Virus record (IMG/VR): IMGVR_UViG_3300035070_000157
Coordinates: 1 to 37,264 of that record
DNA: 37,264 nucleotides
From: a virus
Reading direction: 5' to 3' (one strand)
Shown: piece by piece, positions 1-7,824 of the stretch
Position numbering within the stretch: the stretch's first letter is position 1
How the letters are laid out: each line of letters starts with the position of its first letter
Program-made: the position numbers and the translations under genes
The notes under the pieces: model-generated
What the model was told of the DNA's origin: nothing
Databases searched by the model: none
What the model saw: the letters and a program-made list of their open reading frames with translations, nothing else

Positions 1-129
1 ATGTCACTCTACGGTGTCAGCAAATTGCTTGGACACTCGAACACCTCAATGACAGAACGGTACGCCCACCTGTCACCGTCAGCACTGGCAGATCAAGCCG
101 TAGACATATTGGAGCAATCGCATGACTGA
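1..129 (+). CDS. int: Tyrosine recombinase (phage integrase), C-terminal fragment
   Basis: The frame is open from the first base and stops at 127-129, giving 42 residues. The text LLGHSNTSMTERYAHLSP matches the last conserved box of tyrosine recombinases: LLGH supplies the late active-site histidine, and the tyrosine at bases 61-63 is the expected nucleophile that links covalently to DNA. The ATG at base 1 is probably an internal methionine, because the rest of the catalytic domain (Arg, Lys and HxxR boxes) must lie upstream, outside the window. The enzyme would integrate the phage into the host chromosome at an att site, usually close to int. The stop overlaps the next gene's start (ATGACTGA), so the two are translationally coupled. 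Family call is firm; site specificity is unknown. Confidence 0.9.
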   Translation: MSLYGVSKLLGHSNTSMTERYAHLSPSALADQAVDILEQSHD

Positions 130-391
130 ATACAAACACGCATACGACAAGATGATCAGCACAGTGACTGAGCGTCTAGACTATTCGGAATTCATTTCGT
201 CTGTCTTTTACCATTGCGACGAAATCTTGCTGGATGGCGCAAAGTATCTCGGTGTGACCTACAAGGAACTGAACGTGTGGGTCTTTGTCGTGCTGCATCC
301 GCTGATAACGATCAGTCTTTTGTTGATCGTTCTGATCCAACAGCGGGTCCACTATCGGACCCTACGACGTGTTCTTTTAAAGAACGCTTGA
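122..391 (+). CDS. Small single-pass membrane protein next to integrase
   Basis: An 89-residue protein whose ATG overlaps the integrase stop, so it is likely co-translated with int. Residues 1-50 are polar and amphipathic. Residues about 52-73 (starting VWVFVVLHPLITISLLL) form a hydrophobic membrane segment, followed by a short basic tail (QQRVHYRTLRRVLLKNA) expected to stay cytoplasmic. I recall small proteins with a similar 'G(V/L)TY-E-(L/I)N-V/IW-FV-HP' stretch in other marine phages, where no function is established. Possible roles are superinfection control or membrane anchoring of phage factors, but nothing in the sequence decides this. No signal-peptidase site is apparent. Confidence 0.7.
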   Translation: MTEYKHAYDKMISTVTERLDYSEFISSVFYHCDEILLDGAKYLGVTYKELNVWVFVVLHPLITISLLLIVLIQQRVHYRTLRRVLLKNA

Positions 392-406
392 TTACTGTTT
401 TTTTTT
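371..406 (+). terminator. Possible weak terminator after the integrase operon
   Basis: GTTCTT (371-376) and AAGAAC (380-385) can pair around a 3-base loop, and a run of nine T (398-406) follows 12 bases later. The stem is short and AT-rich and the gap to the T run is longer than in a classical intrinsic terminator. It overlaps the last codons of the small membrane protein gene. Confidence 0.35.
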
Positions 407-479
407 GGCGCACTGTCGGACACACTTCAAGTTTACTGTACCCGACACGACGTCAGAAGGAACGTAAAAAGACAACGAC

Positions 480-567
480 TTCAAGGGACTACCAGCGACC
501 AAGTCTGTAGGTCACATTGTGTGATCTTATAACTGACCTACAGACACACAGTCTAAAGTCCCTTGAA
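480..567. repeat. Two concentric perfect inverted repeats between integrase and RNA polymerase
   Basis: Outer arms TTCAAGGGACT (480-490) and AGTCCCTTGAA (557-567) are perfect 11-base complements. Inner arms GTCTGTAGGTCA (503-514) and TGACCTACAGAC (534-545) are perfect 12-base complements. Both pairs centre on base 524. They are separated by internal loops of 12 and 11 bases that do not pair, and the central loop is 19 bases. A third dyad, TCACA (512-516) and TGTGA (520-524), overlaps the inner left arm and could form an alternative hairpin. The element sits in the non-coding stretch 392-646, which otherwise shows only a weak dyad (TGTCGG 414-419 with CCGACA 442-447) and the AAGGA ribosome binding site of the polymerase gene. 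Plausible roles are attP, an operator for the lysogeny or polymerase decision, or a structured RNA. Confidence 0.9.
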
Positions 568-646
568 ACCCTAAGAAAAATCGATACCGATCAACAGGCT
601 ACAGTAAGCTTCGATTAAAAACTTACTGAATTCAAGGACTTAACGA

Positions 647-3151
647 ATGACAAAAAATGACACACTTTTGGACACACCCGAAGATCGCGCAGTAGCTTAC
701 GACAACGCAGCGACACTCGAAGAAATACAAATAATTCACGAAATGGCTGGCATCGATGAAGGCATAAAGAAGTATCGCGATTCGCTTCTGGACCCCAAAC
801 TGAAGCTGGCAGAGACTGCCGCCGGTCGGAAGATTTTTGCCGACATGATGCGAACCTTAGTCCCTGCAATCGAAGACGCGCAAGACGACGCAATCGAAGG
901 GATCGTCAACAGCGGCAAGGGCAGTCGAGCCGTCTGGTGGTGGCACATCTCGTTCATCAGTGCCGAGAAACTCGCGATGATGACCGTCAAGACGATCTTG
1001 GGGATACGCACTGGCGACTTTTGTTACGGTCGATCAGCCACGTCGATCACCTTGGAAATCGGTGTAGCAGTGCGCCAACAGATTGAGTTCCAACGGTGGC
1101 AAGCGACGAGCAAGAAGACGTCGCAGGAGACAGGTGGTCCTGACCTTGCAGCCAAGCTTATCAGCCGCGCAAAGAATTTCAATCAGCGACAGTGGGGCAA
1201 CTGGACCCGCAAGATCGATGAGATCGAAACGCTTGATTGGTCTCGCGATCAAAGAGGACACATTGGGGCCAAACTGTTGCAGCTTGCGGTCACCAATACT
1301 GACGGCTTCTTTATTCTGAAATACGTGCAGATGCGGAACAAGACACAACGGCAAGTCTTTCTGTCGGATGATTGTCAAGCGATGATTGAAGACATCCACA
1401 GTCGTGTCGAGGTGGTCACCCCCGCAATCAAACCAATGCTTATAGCGGCAAAACCGTGGAAGTGGTGTGAGCGTCTCGGTCGCTACAAGGGCGGCTACTG
1501 TATGGTCAAACTGGACTTCATACGTGGTGGTCTGCACAAGCACACAGCGAGCCTCACTGATCCTGTCAGCCAGACGACGCTCGACGCCGCCAATAGTCTC
1601 GGTGCCGTGCCGTATTGTGTTGACGAGCCAATCCTCGATGTGGCGATGGAAATCTACAATCAGGGTCTAGAGATCATTGAGTATCTTCCAAAGCCAGACC
1701 CCGTGGCACTGCCCGACCGTCTTGAAGACGATAAGTGGGACCGCATGTCCAAAAAGGAACGGGCGCAGTGGAAATACAATCTGACCAAGCTGCACGAAAA
1801 GAACGCCAGTGACGTCAGTAAACGTGAGAGTGCGATCCGCAAGTTCCATCTGTCCAACGACCACCGTGGTCTCGAACTGTTCCACCCGATCAAGATGGAT
1901 ACCCGTGGTCGCTTCTACTACACGACCCCAGATTGGAACCCTCAAGGTGACGGGCTGGCGCGTGGGACCATGCGGTTCGCCAATGGTGTCGCGCTGGGTC
2001 CGCGTGGTTTGTACTGGTTGGCTGTTCGACTGTGTAACACCTACGGAAACGACAAGGTGACCTTTGACGAAATGCAAGTCTGGGCGTCTGAACATCACGA
2101 CCTAATCGAAGACAGCGCGACACAACCCTTCGACGGCTTCCAGTTCTGGGCGTCTGCCGACAGTCCACTTGAGTTTTTACAGACGTGCATGGAGTGGACC
2201 GCTGCCACCGGCTGTGACAACCCTGAGACCTTTTTGTCTACCCTACCGGTCCACCAAGACGGGTCGAACAATGGTCTGCAATTGATGTCACTGCTTGGGC
2301 GCGATCCGGTTGGCGCAAAGCTGACTAATTGTTCTTCTGAAGACGCACGGTTTGACATCTACAGTGAGACTGCCGACGTGGTGAACGGCTTGATCGCTGA
2401 AGACATCCGCATGGGTAAGCGAACAGAAGAGGCACACCGCTGGGTCGGCAACGTGGGTCGTGCTGAATGCAAACGTGCCTGTATGACCACGTCGTATGGT
2501 GTCACCCCAAGGGGTATACAGGACCAGTTGATCAGCGACGGGTTTGTAGACAAGCTGGACGGTGACCTGTTGAAGAACGCTGGGTACTTGCGGGACAAAC
2601 TGGTGATCGCATTGGAGCAAACCGTGGTCGCCAGCCGTCCGATCATGGATTACTTCCAGCAAGTCGCGACGGCACTAGCAGAAAAAGGTGTGGCGATGCA
2701 GTGGCGCACACCGGCGGGTACAACGATCCAGCAATCGTACTGGAACGTCAGCAAGACGGACATCAAGACCGTGATGGGGTCATACTTTTTGTGGGACGAG
2801 AACCCGCTCGGTGGTCTCAACAGTCGCAAGCAAGCACTCGGAGCGTCACCCAACGTGATCCACTCGCTGGATGCCGCGTTGATGCACCGGATGATTGTCG
2901 ATCTCAAAGTGCAGGGCGTAACGGACGTGTGTGCGATACACGATTCATTCGCAGTCCATCCTCGCAACGTGGACATGATGAGAAACAGCATCCGGTCCAC
3001 CGCTGCCGACATCTTTAAGGGCGATTGGATCGCTGATGAGTTCCACCCGTATGTCCGACGTACCGCCCAAGGTGCAGACCTACCGGAGCCCCCAGCGCAG
3101 GGAACTTTCGACCCCAAAGAGGTGCTAGAAGCCCCGTATTTCTTCGCGTAA
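647..3151 (+). CDS. T7-like single-subunit DNA-directed RNA polymerase
   Basis: An 834-residue polymerase (T7 gp1 has 883) that would transcribe the phage middle and late genes from phage-specific promoters. The catalytic motifs are present. The motif A aspartate is D418 in KMDTRGRFYY (T7 D537). K609 and Y617 lie in KRACMTTSYG, with the same 8-residue spacing as T7 K631 and Y639. The second metal-binding aspartate is D766 in IHDSFAVHP (T7 D812). A final FxA-type end (YFFA) resembles the C-terminal foot of T7 polymerase. Start chosen at 647 because AAGGA lies 9-14 bases upstream; the long leader 392-646 suggests its own host-driven promoter, which I could not pin down. A strong terminator follows at 3248-3282. 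Confidence 0.97.
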   Translation: MTKNDTLLDTPEDRAVAYDNAATLEEIQIIHEMAGIDEGIKKYRDSLLDPKLKLAETAAGRKIFADMMRTLVPAIEDAQDDAIEGIVNSGKGSRAVWWWHISFISAEKLAMMTVKTILGIRTGDFCYGRSATSITLEIGVAVRQQIEFQRWQATSKKTSQETGGPDLAAKLISRAKNFNQRQWGNWTRKIDEIETLDWSRDQRGHIGAKLLQLAVTNTDGFFILKYVQMRNKTQRQVFLSDDCQAMIEDIHSRVEVVTPAIKPMLIAAKPWKWCERLGRYKGGYCMVKLDFIRGGLHKHTASLTDPVSQTTLDAANSLGAVPYCVDEPILDVAMEIYNQGLEIIEYLPKPDPVALPDRLEDDKWDRMSKKERAQWKYNLTKLHEKNASDVSKRESAIRKFHLSNDHRGLELFHPIKMDTRGRFYYTTPDWNPQGDGLARGTMRFANGVALGPRGLYWLAVRLCNTYGNDKVTFDEMQVWASEHHDLIEDSATQPFDGFQFWASADSPLEFLQTCMEWTAATGCDNPETFLSTLPVHQDGSNNGLQLMSLLGRDPVGAKLTNCSSEDARFDIYSETADVVNGLIAEDIRMGKRTEEAHRWVGNVGRAECKRACMTTSYGVTPRGIQDQLISDGFVDKLDGDLLKNAGYLRDKLVIALEQTVVASRPIMDYFQQVATALAEKGVAMQWRTPAGTTIQQSYWNVSKTDIKTVMGSYFLWDENPLGGLNSRKQALGASPNVIHSLDAALMHRMIVDLKVQGVTDVCAIHDSFAVHPRNVDMMRNSIRSTAADIFKGDWIADEFHPYVRRTAQGADLPEPPAQGTFDPKEVLEAPYFFA

Positions 3152-3247
3152 TTGGCAGGTCAACTTTAAAGTGTGTCCGCTGTACCAAGCGGCGGCTTTT
3201 GCCAACTGTTTGGCTATCTCACTAAGCTGCAATTTCGCAGCCACCTT
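3152..3247 (+). other. Structured non-coding leader between RNA polymerase and SSB genes
   Basis: About 100 bases with no gene but several possible hairpins: TTGGCA (3152-3157) with TGCCAA (3200-3205), enclosing CCGC (3177-3180) with GCGG (3189-3192); then GCTGC (3226-3230) with GCAGC (3237-3241), which competes with TGGCT (3211-3215) pairing AGCCA (3239-3243). It leads directly into the terminator at 3248-3282. It may hold a phage promoter, an RNase processing site or a small RNA. I see no tRNA cloverleaf and no recognisable promoter. Confidence 0.5.
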
Positions 3248-3282
3248 GCCTCCGCTGATTGTCGTCAGTGGGGGCTTTTTTT
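3248..3282 (+). terminator. Intrinsic terminator after RNA polymerase gene
   Basis: An 11-pair stem, GCCTCCGCTGA (3248-3258) with TCAGTGGGGGC (3265-3275), two pairs being G-T, with a 6-base loop, followed at once by seven T (3276-3282). It would separate early polymerase transcription from the replication operon starting at 3303, implying a promoter for that operon in the gap or partial read-through. Confidence 0.85.
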
Positions 3283-3302
3283 GTATCTAAAGGATCAATC
3301 GA

Positions 3303-3848
3303 ATGGCTAAACGCCCCACGAAAATCGTAGTATCTCCACCCGCAACCGCTGCTTATGCGTGGCTAAACACTCCTGACGAGGGTCAACAGTACTCGGACGG
3401 TAAATACAAAGTCACCTTGTGTCTCAAAAAAGGTGACCCAACGGTAGAAACTTTCGTCGCGCAGATGGAAGAGTTCTCAAACGACCTCGCTGAGAAAGAA
3501 TTCGGCAGCGTACCTAAAGTTCTACGGATGCCACATAAAGACGGCGATGAGAACAAGAAGGAAGAATTCCACGGTCACTGGACGATCACATGTAAGTCCA
3601 AGTACCAGCCAGGATTTATTGATGACACCAAGAAGCCACTGCCAGACGGTATGGTCCCAATGTCAGGTGATCTGGTTCGAGCGTCATTCGCATTGAACCC
3701 TTACGAAACCGGCGGCAACAAAGGTGTGTCAGGCCAGCTTCGAAATGTGATGCTTTGCGACAAACGTAACGCTGGTAACGATGACTTTGCGGACATCGCT
3801 GCAAGCGAACAGTCCACGGACGATGACGATGACGAGTTCGACATCTAG
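3303..3848 (+). CDS. Single-stranded DNA-binding protein (T7 gp2.5-like)
   Basis: A 181-residue protein in the position and of the size of T7 gp2.5 (232). Such proteins coat single-stranded DNA at the fork and recruit the polymerase and primase-helicase through an acidic tail. Here the tail is very clear: the last residues are DDDDDEFDI, with an aromatic near the end as in gp2.5. The N-terminal part has the expected OB-fold-like look (PATAAYAWLNTPDEG, then KYKVTLCLKKGD), but I assign it by pattern and context, not by a diagnostic motif. ATG 3303 is preceded by AAGGA (3290-3294). It is the first gene after the terminator at 3248-3282. Confidence 0.85.
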   Translation: MAKRPTKIVVSPPATAAYAWLNTPDEGQQYSDGKYKVTLCLKKGDPTVETFVAQMEEFSNDLAEKEFGSVPKVLRMPHKDGDENKKEEFHGHWTITCKSKYQPGFIDDTKKPLPDGMVPMSGDLVRASFALNPYETGGNKGVSGQLRNVMLCDKRNAGNDDFADIAASEQSTDDDDDEFDI

Positions 3849-3876
3849 CGCAGTGCGTCACCTCGGAGCGGCTGCG

Positions 3877-4254
3877 TTGACAATACATCTCGCAGTCACT
3901 CCGGTCCCAGCGTCACGACCTCGCGTGTCCCGTTGGGGAACTTACTACGGCAAGACCTACCAAGCTTTTCGTCTCGCAATGCAAAAGGCTCTAGAGAACC
4001 ACGTCGCGGAACCAATGAGCGGACCTATAGACGTGGTGGTCGAAGCCGTGGTTCCAAAGCCACGCACTGGCAAACGTCAGTATCCACGAGGCGACGTCGA
4101 TAATTATGCCAAAGGTATACTCGACAGCCTCACTACACATTCTGGAATCTGGTGGGATGACGATCAGGTGAACTGTCTGACAATCAGCAAACGATACGCT
4201 GAACCGGACGAGGCACCAGCCATCGTGATCCACTACGCAAACTCAAAGGAATAA
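3877..4254 (+). CDS. RusA-like Holliday junction resolvase / endodeoxyribonuclease
   Basis: A nuclease of the RusA family, the likely functional counterpart of T7 endonuclease I (gp3): it would cut branched DNA before packaging. The signature RGDVDNYAKG...GIWWDDDQV carries the acidic metal ligands: D73, D75 and D94 or D95 in the numbering used here, plus K79. The open frame extends back to 3781, but the first conserved text is LTIHLAVTPVPASRPRVS. I therefore prefer TTG 3877, which has CGGAG 8 bases upstream and gives 125 residues, the usual RusA length. GTG 3853 is an alternative with no ribosome binding site. The longer ORF would overlap the SSB gene by 68 bases. Confidence 0.88.
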   Translation: MTIHLAVTPVPASRPRVSRWGTYYGKTYQAFRLAMQKALENHVAEPMSGPIDVVVEAVVPKPRTGKRQYPRGDVDNYAKGILDSLTTHSGIWWDDDQVNCLTISKRYAEPDEAPAIVIHYANSKE

Positions 4255-4256
4255 AC

Positions 4257-4493
4257 ATGTCGCAAATCGACACATTAAAACGTCACTTTCGGATCACCTA
4301 CCGCATTAACGATATGGAAGCGCGGAGCATGTACCGCATCCGTGCGTTGCCTCGAAGGATCAAAGACATGGAAGTCATTGGTTACTCGTTCATCAGACAA
4401 CGGAAGATCGATCCGACCGGTCAACGGTACGTGGAGTACGTGCTGAACCGCTCGGCGTCTGTCTATGAGGCGCAACAACGTGGGTTTGGTTGA
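4257..4493 (+). CDS. Small helix-turn-helix protein (HTH_39-like)
   Basis: A 78-residue protein 2 bases after the resolvase gene. The pattern IDTLKRHFRIT, EARSMYRIRALPRRIKDME, then GQRYVEYVL resembles the phage helix-turn-helix family Pfam HTH_39: an initiating helix, a recognition helix ending in R-R-I-x-D, and a C-terminal beta strand with a YVEYVL-type ending. That family is found beside phage replication genes, and its role is not established; DNA binding is the natural inference. Its 3' end overlaps the primase-helicase ORF by 29 bases. Family assignment is from memory of the pattern. Confidence 0.65.
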   Translation: MSQIDTLKRHFRITYRINDMEARSMYRIRALPRRIKDMEVIGYSFIRQRKIDPTGQRYVEYVLNRSASVYEAQQRGFG

Positions 4494-6075
4494 GACCCAT
4501 CAGCCATGCAGTGCGTGTGGTTCGTCGGACGCTCTTAGTGTCTACACGGACCACACTTTTTGTTTCTCCTGTTCGCGATACACGTCGCTCGGAGAGACGA
4601 TACGACCAACAAGGAAACAGCCAGTGAGCAACCTGATTACCAGTGGTTATTACAGCGCACTAAAGAACCGCAAGATACGTGAAGAAACCTGTAAGAAATT
4701 CAGCTACCAAATTGCTGAACAGAACGGCAAGCCGGTACACGTAGCACCTTATCGCGACCAAGCCGGTCAGCTTGTGGGCCAGAAGATCAGAGCGGCTGGC
4801 AAGCAGTTCTACACGACAGGCGACATGACTGACGTTCAGTTATTCGGACAGCATCTTTGGACCAACAAAGGCGGCAAGCGTATCGTGGTGACAGAAGGCG
4901 AAATCGACTGCCTTGCGTACCACCAAGTGAACCCGACATGGCCTGTTGTGTCGATCCCAAGCGGTGCACAGAGTAGTCCCAAAGCAGTCACCCGAAACAT
5001 TGAGTTCCTCGAAGGTTTCAACGAGGTGGTCTTCATGTTCGACAACGACCAAGCGGGTGCGGAAGCGTCCCAAAAGTGTGCCGATCTGATAACCCCAGGG
5101 AAAGCTAAGATCGCCACCACGCCGCTTAAAGATGCCGGTGAGATGCTGATCGCTGGTCGCGTGAAGGAACTAATTTCGTGTGTCTATGAAGCAAAAACCC
5201 AACGACCAGACGGTGTCGTTAACGCAAAGGAACTTTGGGATGACATTAACAAAGATATTGACATGGGCGCGCCGTACCCGTTCCCATCTTGGAATAAAGT
5301 TCTTTACGGTCTGCGTGACCGCGAACTTTTGGTTCTCACGGCGGGTAGCGGCGTTGGCAAAAGTACTATCTCGGCTCAGTTGGCCTACGATCTGGCGGTA
5401 AACCAACAGCAACCCGTCGCATACATTGCGCTCGAAGAGAGCGTCAGTCGGACAGCACTACGGTTCATGTCGCTTGCCGCAAAGAAACCACTGCACCTAC
5501 CCAACGATCTGACCGAGGCCCAGCGCAAAGACGCATTTGACTCGTCGCTTGGACACGGATTGGTGACGCTGTTTGACCACTTTGGCTCGGCAGACAGTGA
5601 CCACCTGTTAGCGAAAATGAGATACATGGTGGTCGCGTTGGGCGCAAAGTTCGTGGTGCTAGATCACCTGTCGATCTTGCTTAGTGGTGCAGACTTCATG
5701 GTCAGCAACACGGGGTCTGAGAGACAACAGATCGACTACACAATGTCAAAGCTGCGTCAGTTCAGCGAACAGTACGGCTGTTCGATCATTCTGATTAGTC
5801 ACCTTCGACGAGCGGGTGGTGACAAGGGGTTCGAAGACGGAGCCGAACCAACACTATCGTCTTTGCGTGGATCACAATCGGTGGCTCAACTCGCAGACAC
5901 CGTGGTCGCTGTGTCACGGGACGCTTCCGGTGGTGAAGACATACTGAAGGTCGCGTGTTTAAAGAATCGATACGTGGGCATCACGGGTCCAATGGGTCAC
6001 CTTGTGTACGACCACGATACAGCAACTCTCTATGAAGCAAACCCAGACAACTTTGATGACATTGAGGATATGTAA
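4465..6075 (+). CDS. Replicative primase-helicase (T7 gp4-like)
   Basis: A 536-residue bifunctional protein (T7 gp4 has 566). An N-terminal zinc ribbon, C15-x2-C18 and C33-x2-C36 (HQPCSACG, HTFCFSC), recognises priming sites. A TOPRIM primase domain has E144 in VVTEGEIDCLA and D193/D195 in FMFDNDQAG. A C-terminal RecA-like hexameric helicase has Walker A AGSGVGKST with K299, Walker B VVLDHLS with D400, and a late SLRGSQSVAQLAD motif that should contact DNA. The start is uncertain: ATG 4465 lacks a good ribosome binding site and overlaps the HTH gene, whereas GTG 4480 has GAGG 10 bases upstream and keeps the whole zinc ribbon. It works with the downstream DNA polymerase and the SSB. Confidence 0.95.
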   Translation: MRRNNVGLVETHQPCSACGSSDALSVYTDHTFCFSCSRYTSLGETIRPTRKQPVSNLITSGYYSALKNRKIREETCKKFSYQIAEQNGKPVHVAPYRDQAGQLVGQKIRAAGKQFYTTGDMTDVQLFGQHLWTNKGGKRIVVTEGEIDCLAYHQVNPTWPVVSIPSGAQSSPKAVTRNIEFLEGFNEVVFMFDNDQAGAEASQKCADLITPGKAKIATTPLKDAGEMLIAGRVKELISCVYEAKTQRPDGVVNAKELWDDINKDIDMGAPYPFPSWNKVLYGLRDRELLVLTAGSGVGKSTISAQLAYDLAVNQQQPVAYIALEESVSRTALRFMSLAAKKPLHLPNDLTEAQRKDAFDSSLGHGLVTLFDHFGSADSDHLLAKMRYMVVALGAKFVVLDHLSILLSGADFMVSNTGSERQQIDYTMSKLRQFSEQYGCSIILISHLRRAGGDKGFEDGAEPTLSSLRGSQSVAQLADTVVAVSRDASGGEDILKVACLKNRYVGITGPMGHLVYDHDTATLYEANPDNFDDIEDM

Positions 6076-6080
6076 ACAAA

Positions 6081-7814
6081 ATGGATCAACCGGATATTCT
6101 GATAGCCGACATTGAAACAGATGGACTACTCCATCAGCTAACCAAAGTGCACTGCATTTCGATTGGCACACTTGACGGAAAGGTGACGTGCTACGCCGAT
6201 CACCCTGACTACCCACCGATTTCGCACGGTCTCGCCCGACTACGCACCGCTGATCGTGTGGTATTTCACAACGGCGTTGGGTTCGATTACCCAGCCCTCG
6301 CGATGATCTACGGTGATGACGTGATGGATCGCAACTTGATCTGGGACAGTCTTATTGTCTCACGCCTCGTCCAACCCACCGGCAGACGCCACAGCCTTGC
6401 GGCGTGGGGTGAACAGTTGGGATTCGAAAAGGGAGACCACGAAGATTGGTCACAGTTCTCGACCGAGATGGCAACGTATTGCGATCAAGACGTCGCCGTA
6501 ACGACCAAGGTCTATCAGCACTTACAGACGCTGATTGATCCGACCTTAGACAACGCGATTAAACTGGAGCATGACTTCGCGTGGGTCATCCATCTACAAG
6601 AACAACACGGGTTTCGCCTCGACGTCGAAGCGGCACAAGCGTTGGCTGTTGAGATGCGTGGCGAGATGGTGGAGATCGAAGCGGAACTGCAAGAAATCTT
6701 CCCGCCCATCACGCACGAAAGGTGGAGCGAGAAGACCGGCAAGCGTCTCAAGGATCGCATAGAAATCTTTAATCCTGGTAGCCGTAAGCAGATTGCTGAA
6801 CGCCTGATCGCTAAGTACAATTGGAAACCCAAAGTCTTTACACCGGCGGGGTCACCACAGATCGATGAAGGCGTGTTGTCGATTCTCAAGTACGGCGAAG
6901 CCAAAGCACTTAGCAGATACTTTAGGTGTCAAAAGCAACTCTCTCAGATCAGCGAAGGTGACAGCGGGTGGCTCAAGTGTGTCAGCCGTCGTGGGTATGT
7001 GCACGGCAAGGTCAATACTATTGGGACAACAACGTCCAGATGCTCACATTTCGGCCCGAACATGGGGCAAATCGATAAGAAAGATCCGAGGATGCGTGAG
7101 GTCTGGAAGCCAGACGTTGGTCACCTGTTAGTTGGGATCGACGCAGACGCGCTCGAACTGAGAATGCTTGCGTCATACCTTGGTCTGTTCGATGACGGTC
7201 GGTATCGCGATCAGCTATTACTGGGCGACAAAGACAAAGGCACTGACGTCCATTCGATGACCGGCAAGCTGGTACAAATCGAAAGTCGGAACGACGTAAA
7301 ACGCCTGACCTATGCATACCTTTACGGTGCCAGTGATCGTAAACTTTCCGAAATCTTAAAGGACGCCGGTAGTCCACAAAAGGGCAAAGAGGCACGTAAG
7401 CGTATCGGTGAGGGTGTCGTAGGTCTCGGTAAGTTGTCCGACATCGTCGTTAAGAAATCCCAGAAGGGCTACATCTTGGGTGTCGATAAGCGTCGTGTAC
7501 CGACCAAGAGTGAACACTCGGCGTTAAACTTTTTGCTCCAATCGTGCGGGGCGATACTTATGAAGAAAGCCGTACAGGTTTTCCACTTCGACCTCTGCGT
7601 CAGCGAGGGACTAGTGGTGAACGACCGGCCTGTTGGCTTCCACTACTGCGCCAATGTGCACGACGAAGTCCAACTGTCGTGCGAACCACAACTTGCAGAG
7701 ACGTTGGGCAAACTCTTCGCCAAAGCGATCACCCTTGCGGGGGAACGATTAGGACTCCGGTGTCCGACCAGTGGGTCATACGACATCGGCAAATCATGGC
7801 TCGAAACTCACTAA
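6081..7814 (+). CDS. Family A DNA polymerase with 3'-5' exonuclease (T7 gp5-like)
   Basis: A 577-residue replicative polymerase, compact compared with T7 gp5 (704). The proofreading domain is intact: D10 and E12 in ADIETDGL, FHNGVGFD (Exo II) and YCDQD (Exo III). Polymerase motif A is GIDADALELR with D354. Motif B has R403, K407 and Y411, the same spacing as T7 R518, K522 and Y526. Motif C is VHDEV, H527-D528-E529. Tyrosine at 411, where T7 also has Tyr, suggests poor discrimination against dideoxynucleotides, while cyanobacterial and SAR11 phages can differ here. It starts 5 bases after the primase-helicase stop. No intein or split is seen. Confidence 0.97.
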   Translation: MDQPDILIADIETDGLLHQLTKVHCISIGTLDGKVTCYADHPDYPPISHGLARLRTADRVVFHNGVGFDYPALAMIYGDDVMDRNLIWDSLIVSRLVQPTGRRHSLAAWGEQLGFEKGDHEDWSQFSTEMATYCDQDVAVTTKVYQHLQTLIDPTLDNAIKLEHDFAWVIHLQEQHGFRLDVEAAQALAVEMRGEMVEIEAELQEIFPPITHERWSEKTGKRLKDRIEIFNPGSRKQIAERLIAKYNWKPKVFTPAGSPQIDEGVLSILKYGEAKALSRYFRCQKQLSQISEGDSGWLKCVSRRGYVHGKVNTIGTTTSRCSHFGPNMGQIDKKDPRMREVWKPDVGHLLVGIDADALELRMLASYLGLFDDGRYRDQLLLGDKDKGTDVHSMTGKLVQIESRNDVKRLTYAYLYGASDRKLSEILKDAGSPQKGKEARKRIGEGVVGLGKLSDIVVKKSQKGYILGVDKRRVPTKSEHSALNFLLQSCGAILMKKAVQVFHFDLCVSEGLVVNDRPVGFHYCANVHDEVQLSCEPQLAETLGKLFAKAITLAGERLGLRCPTSGSYDIGKSWLETH

Positions 7815-7824
7815 AGGAAATAAT

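Noticed and set aside
512-524. CRP-like operator suggested by TCACA and TGTGA
   Set aside because: The half-sites are in the wrong order and spacing for a CRP site (TGTGA-N6-TCACA).
392-646. tRNA gene or tRNA-derived attP in the polymerase leader
   Set aside because: The arms do not fit a cloverleaf and no GGTTCGA-type T-loop sequence is present, so a tRNA match could not be supported by reading.
1034-1543. Long minus-strand open frame (169 codons) opposite the RNA polymerase gene
   Set aside because: It is a mirror of strongly coding + sequence, has no ribosome binding site and shows no protein-like motif.
3781-3876. N-terminal extension of the RusA-like protein from ATG 3781
   Set aside because: Lies within the SSB gene, is low complexity, and the family text begins only at the TTG 3877 start, which has a ribosome binding site.
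7771-7824. Earlier start of the exonuclease inside the DNA polymerase gene
   Set aside because: ATG 7825 has AGGAA at good spacing and gives the normal IALIDAD start; the extra 18 residues are out-of-phase polymerase codons.
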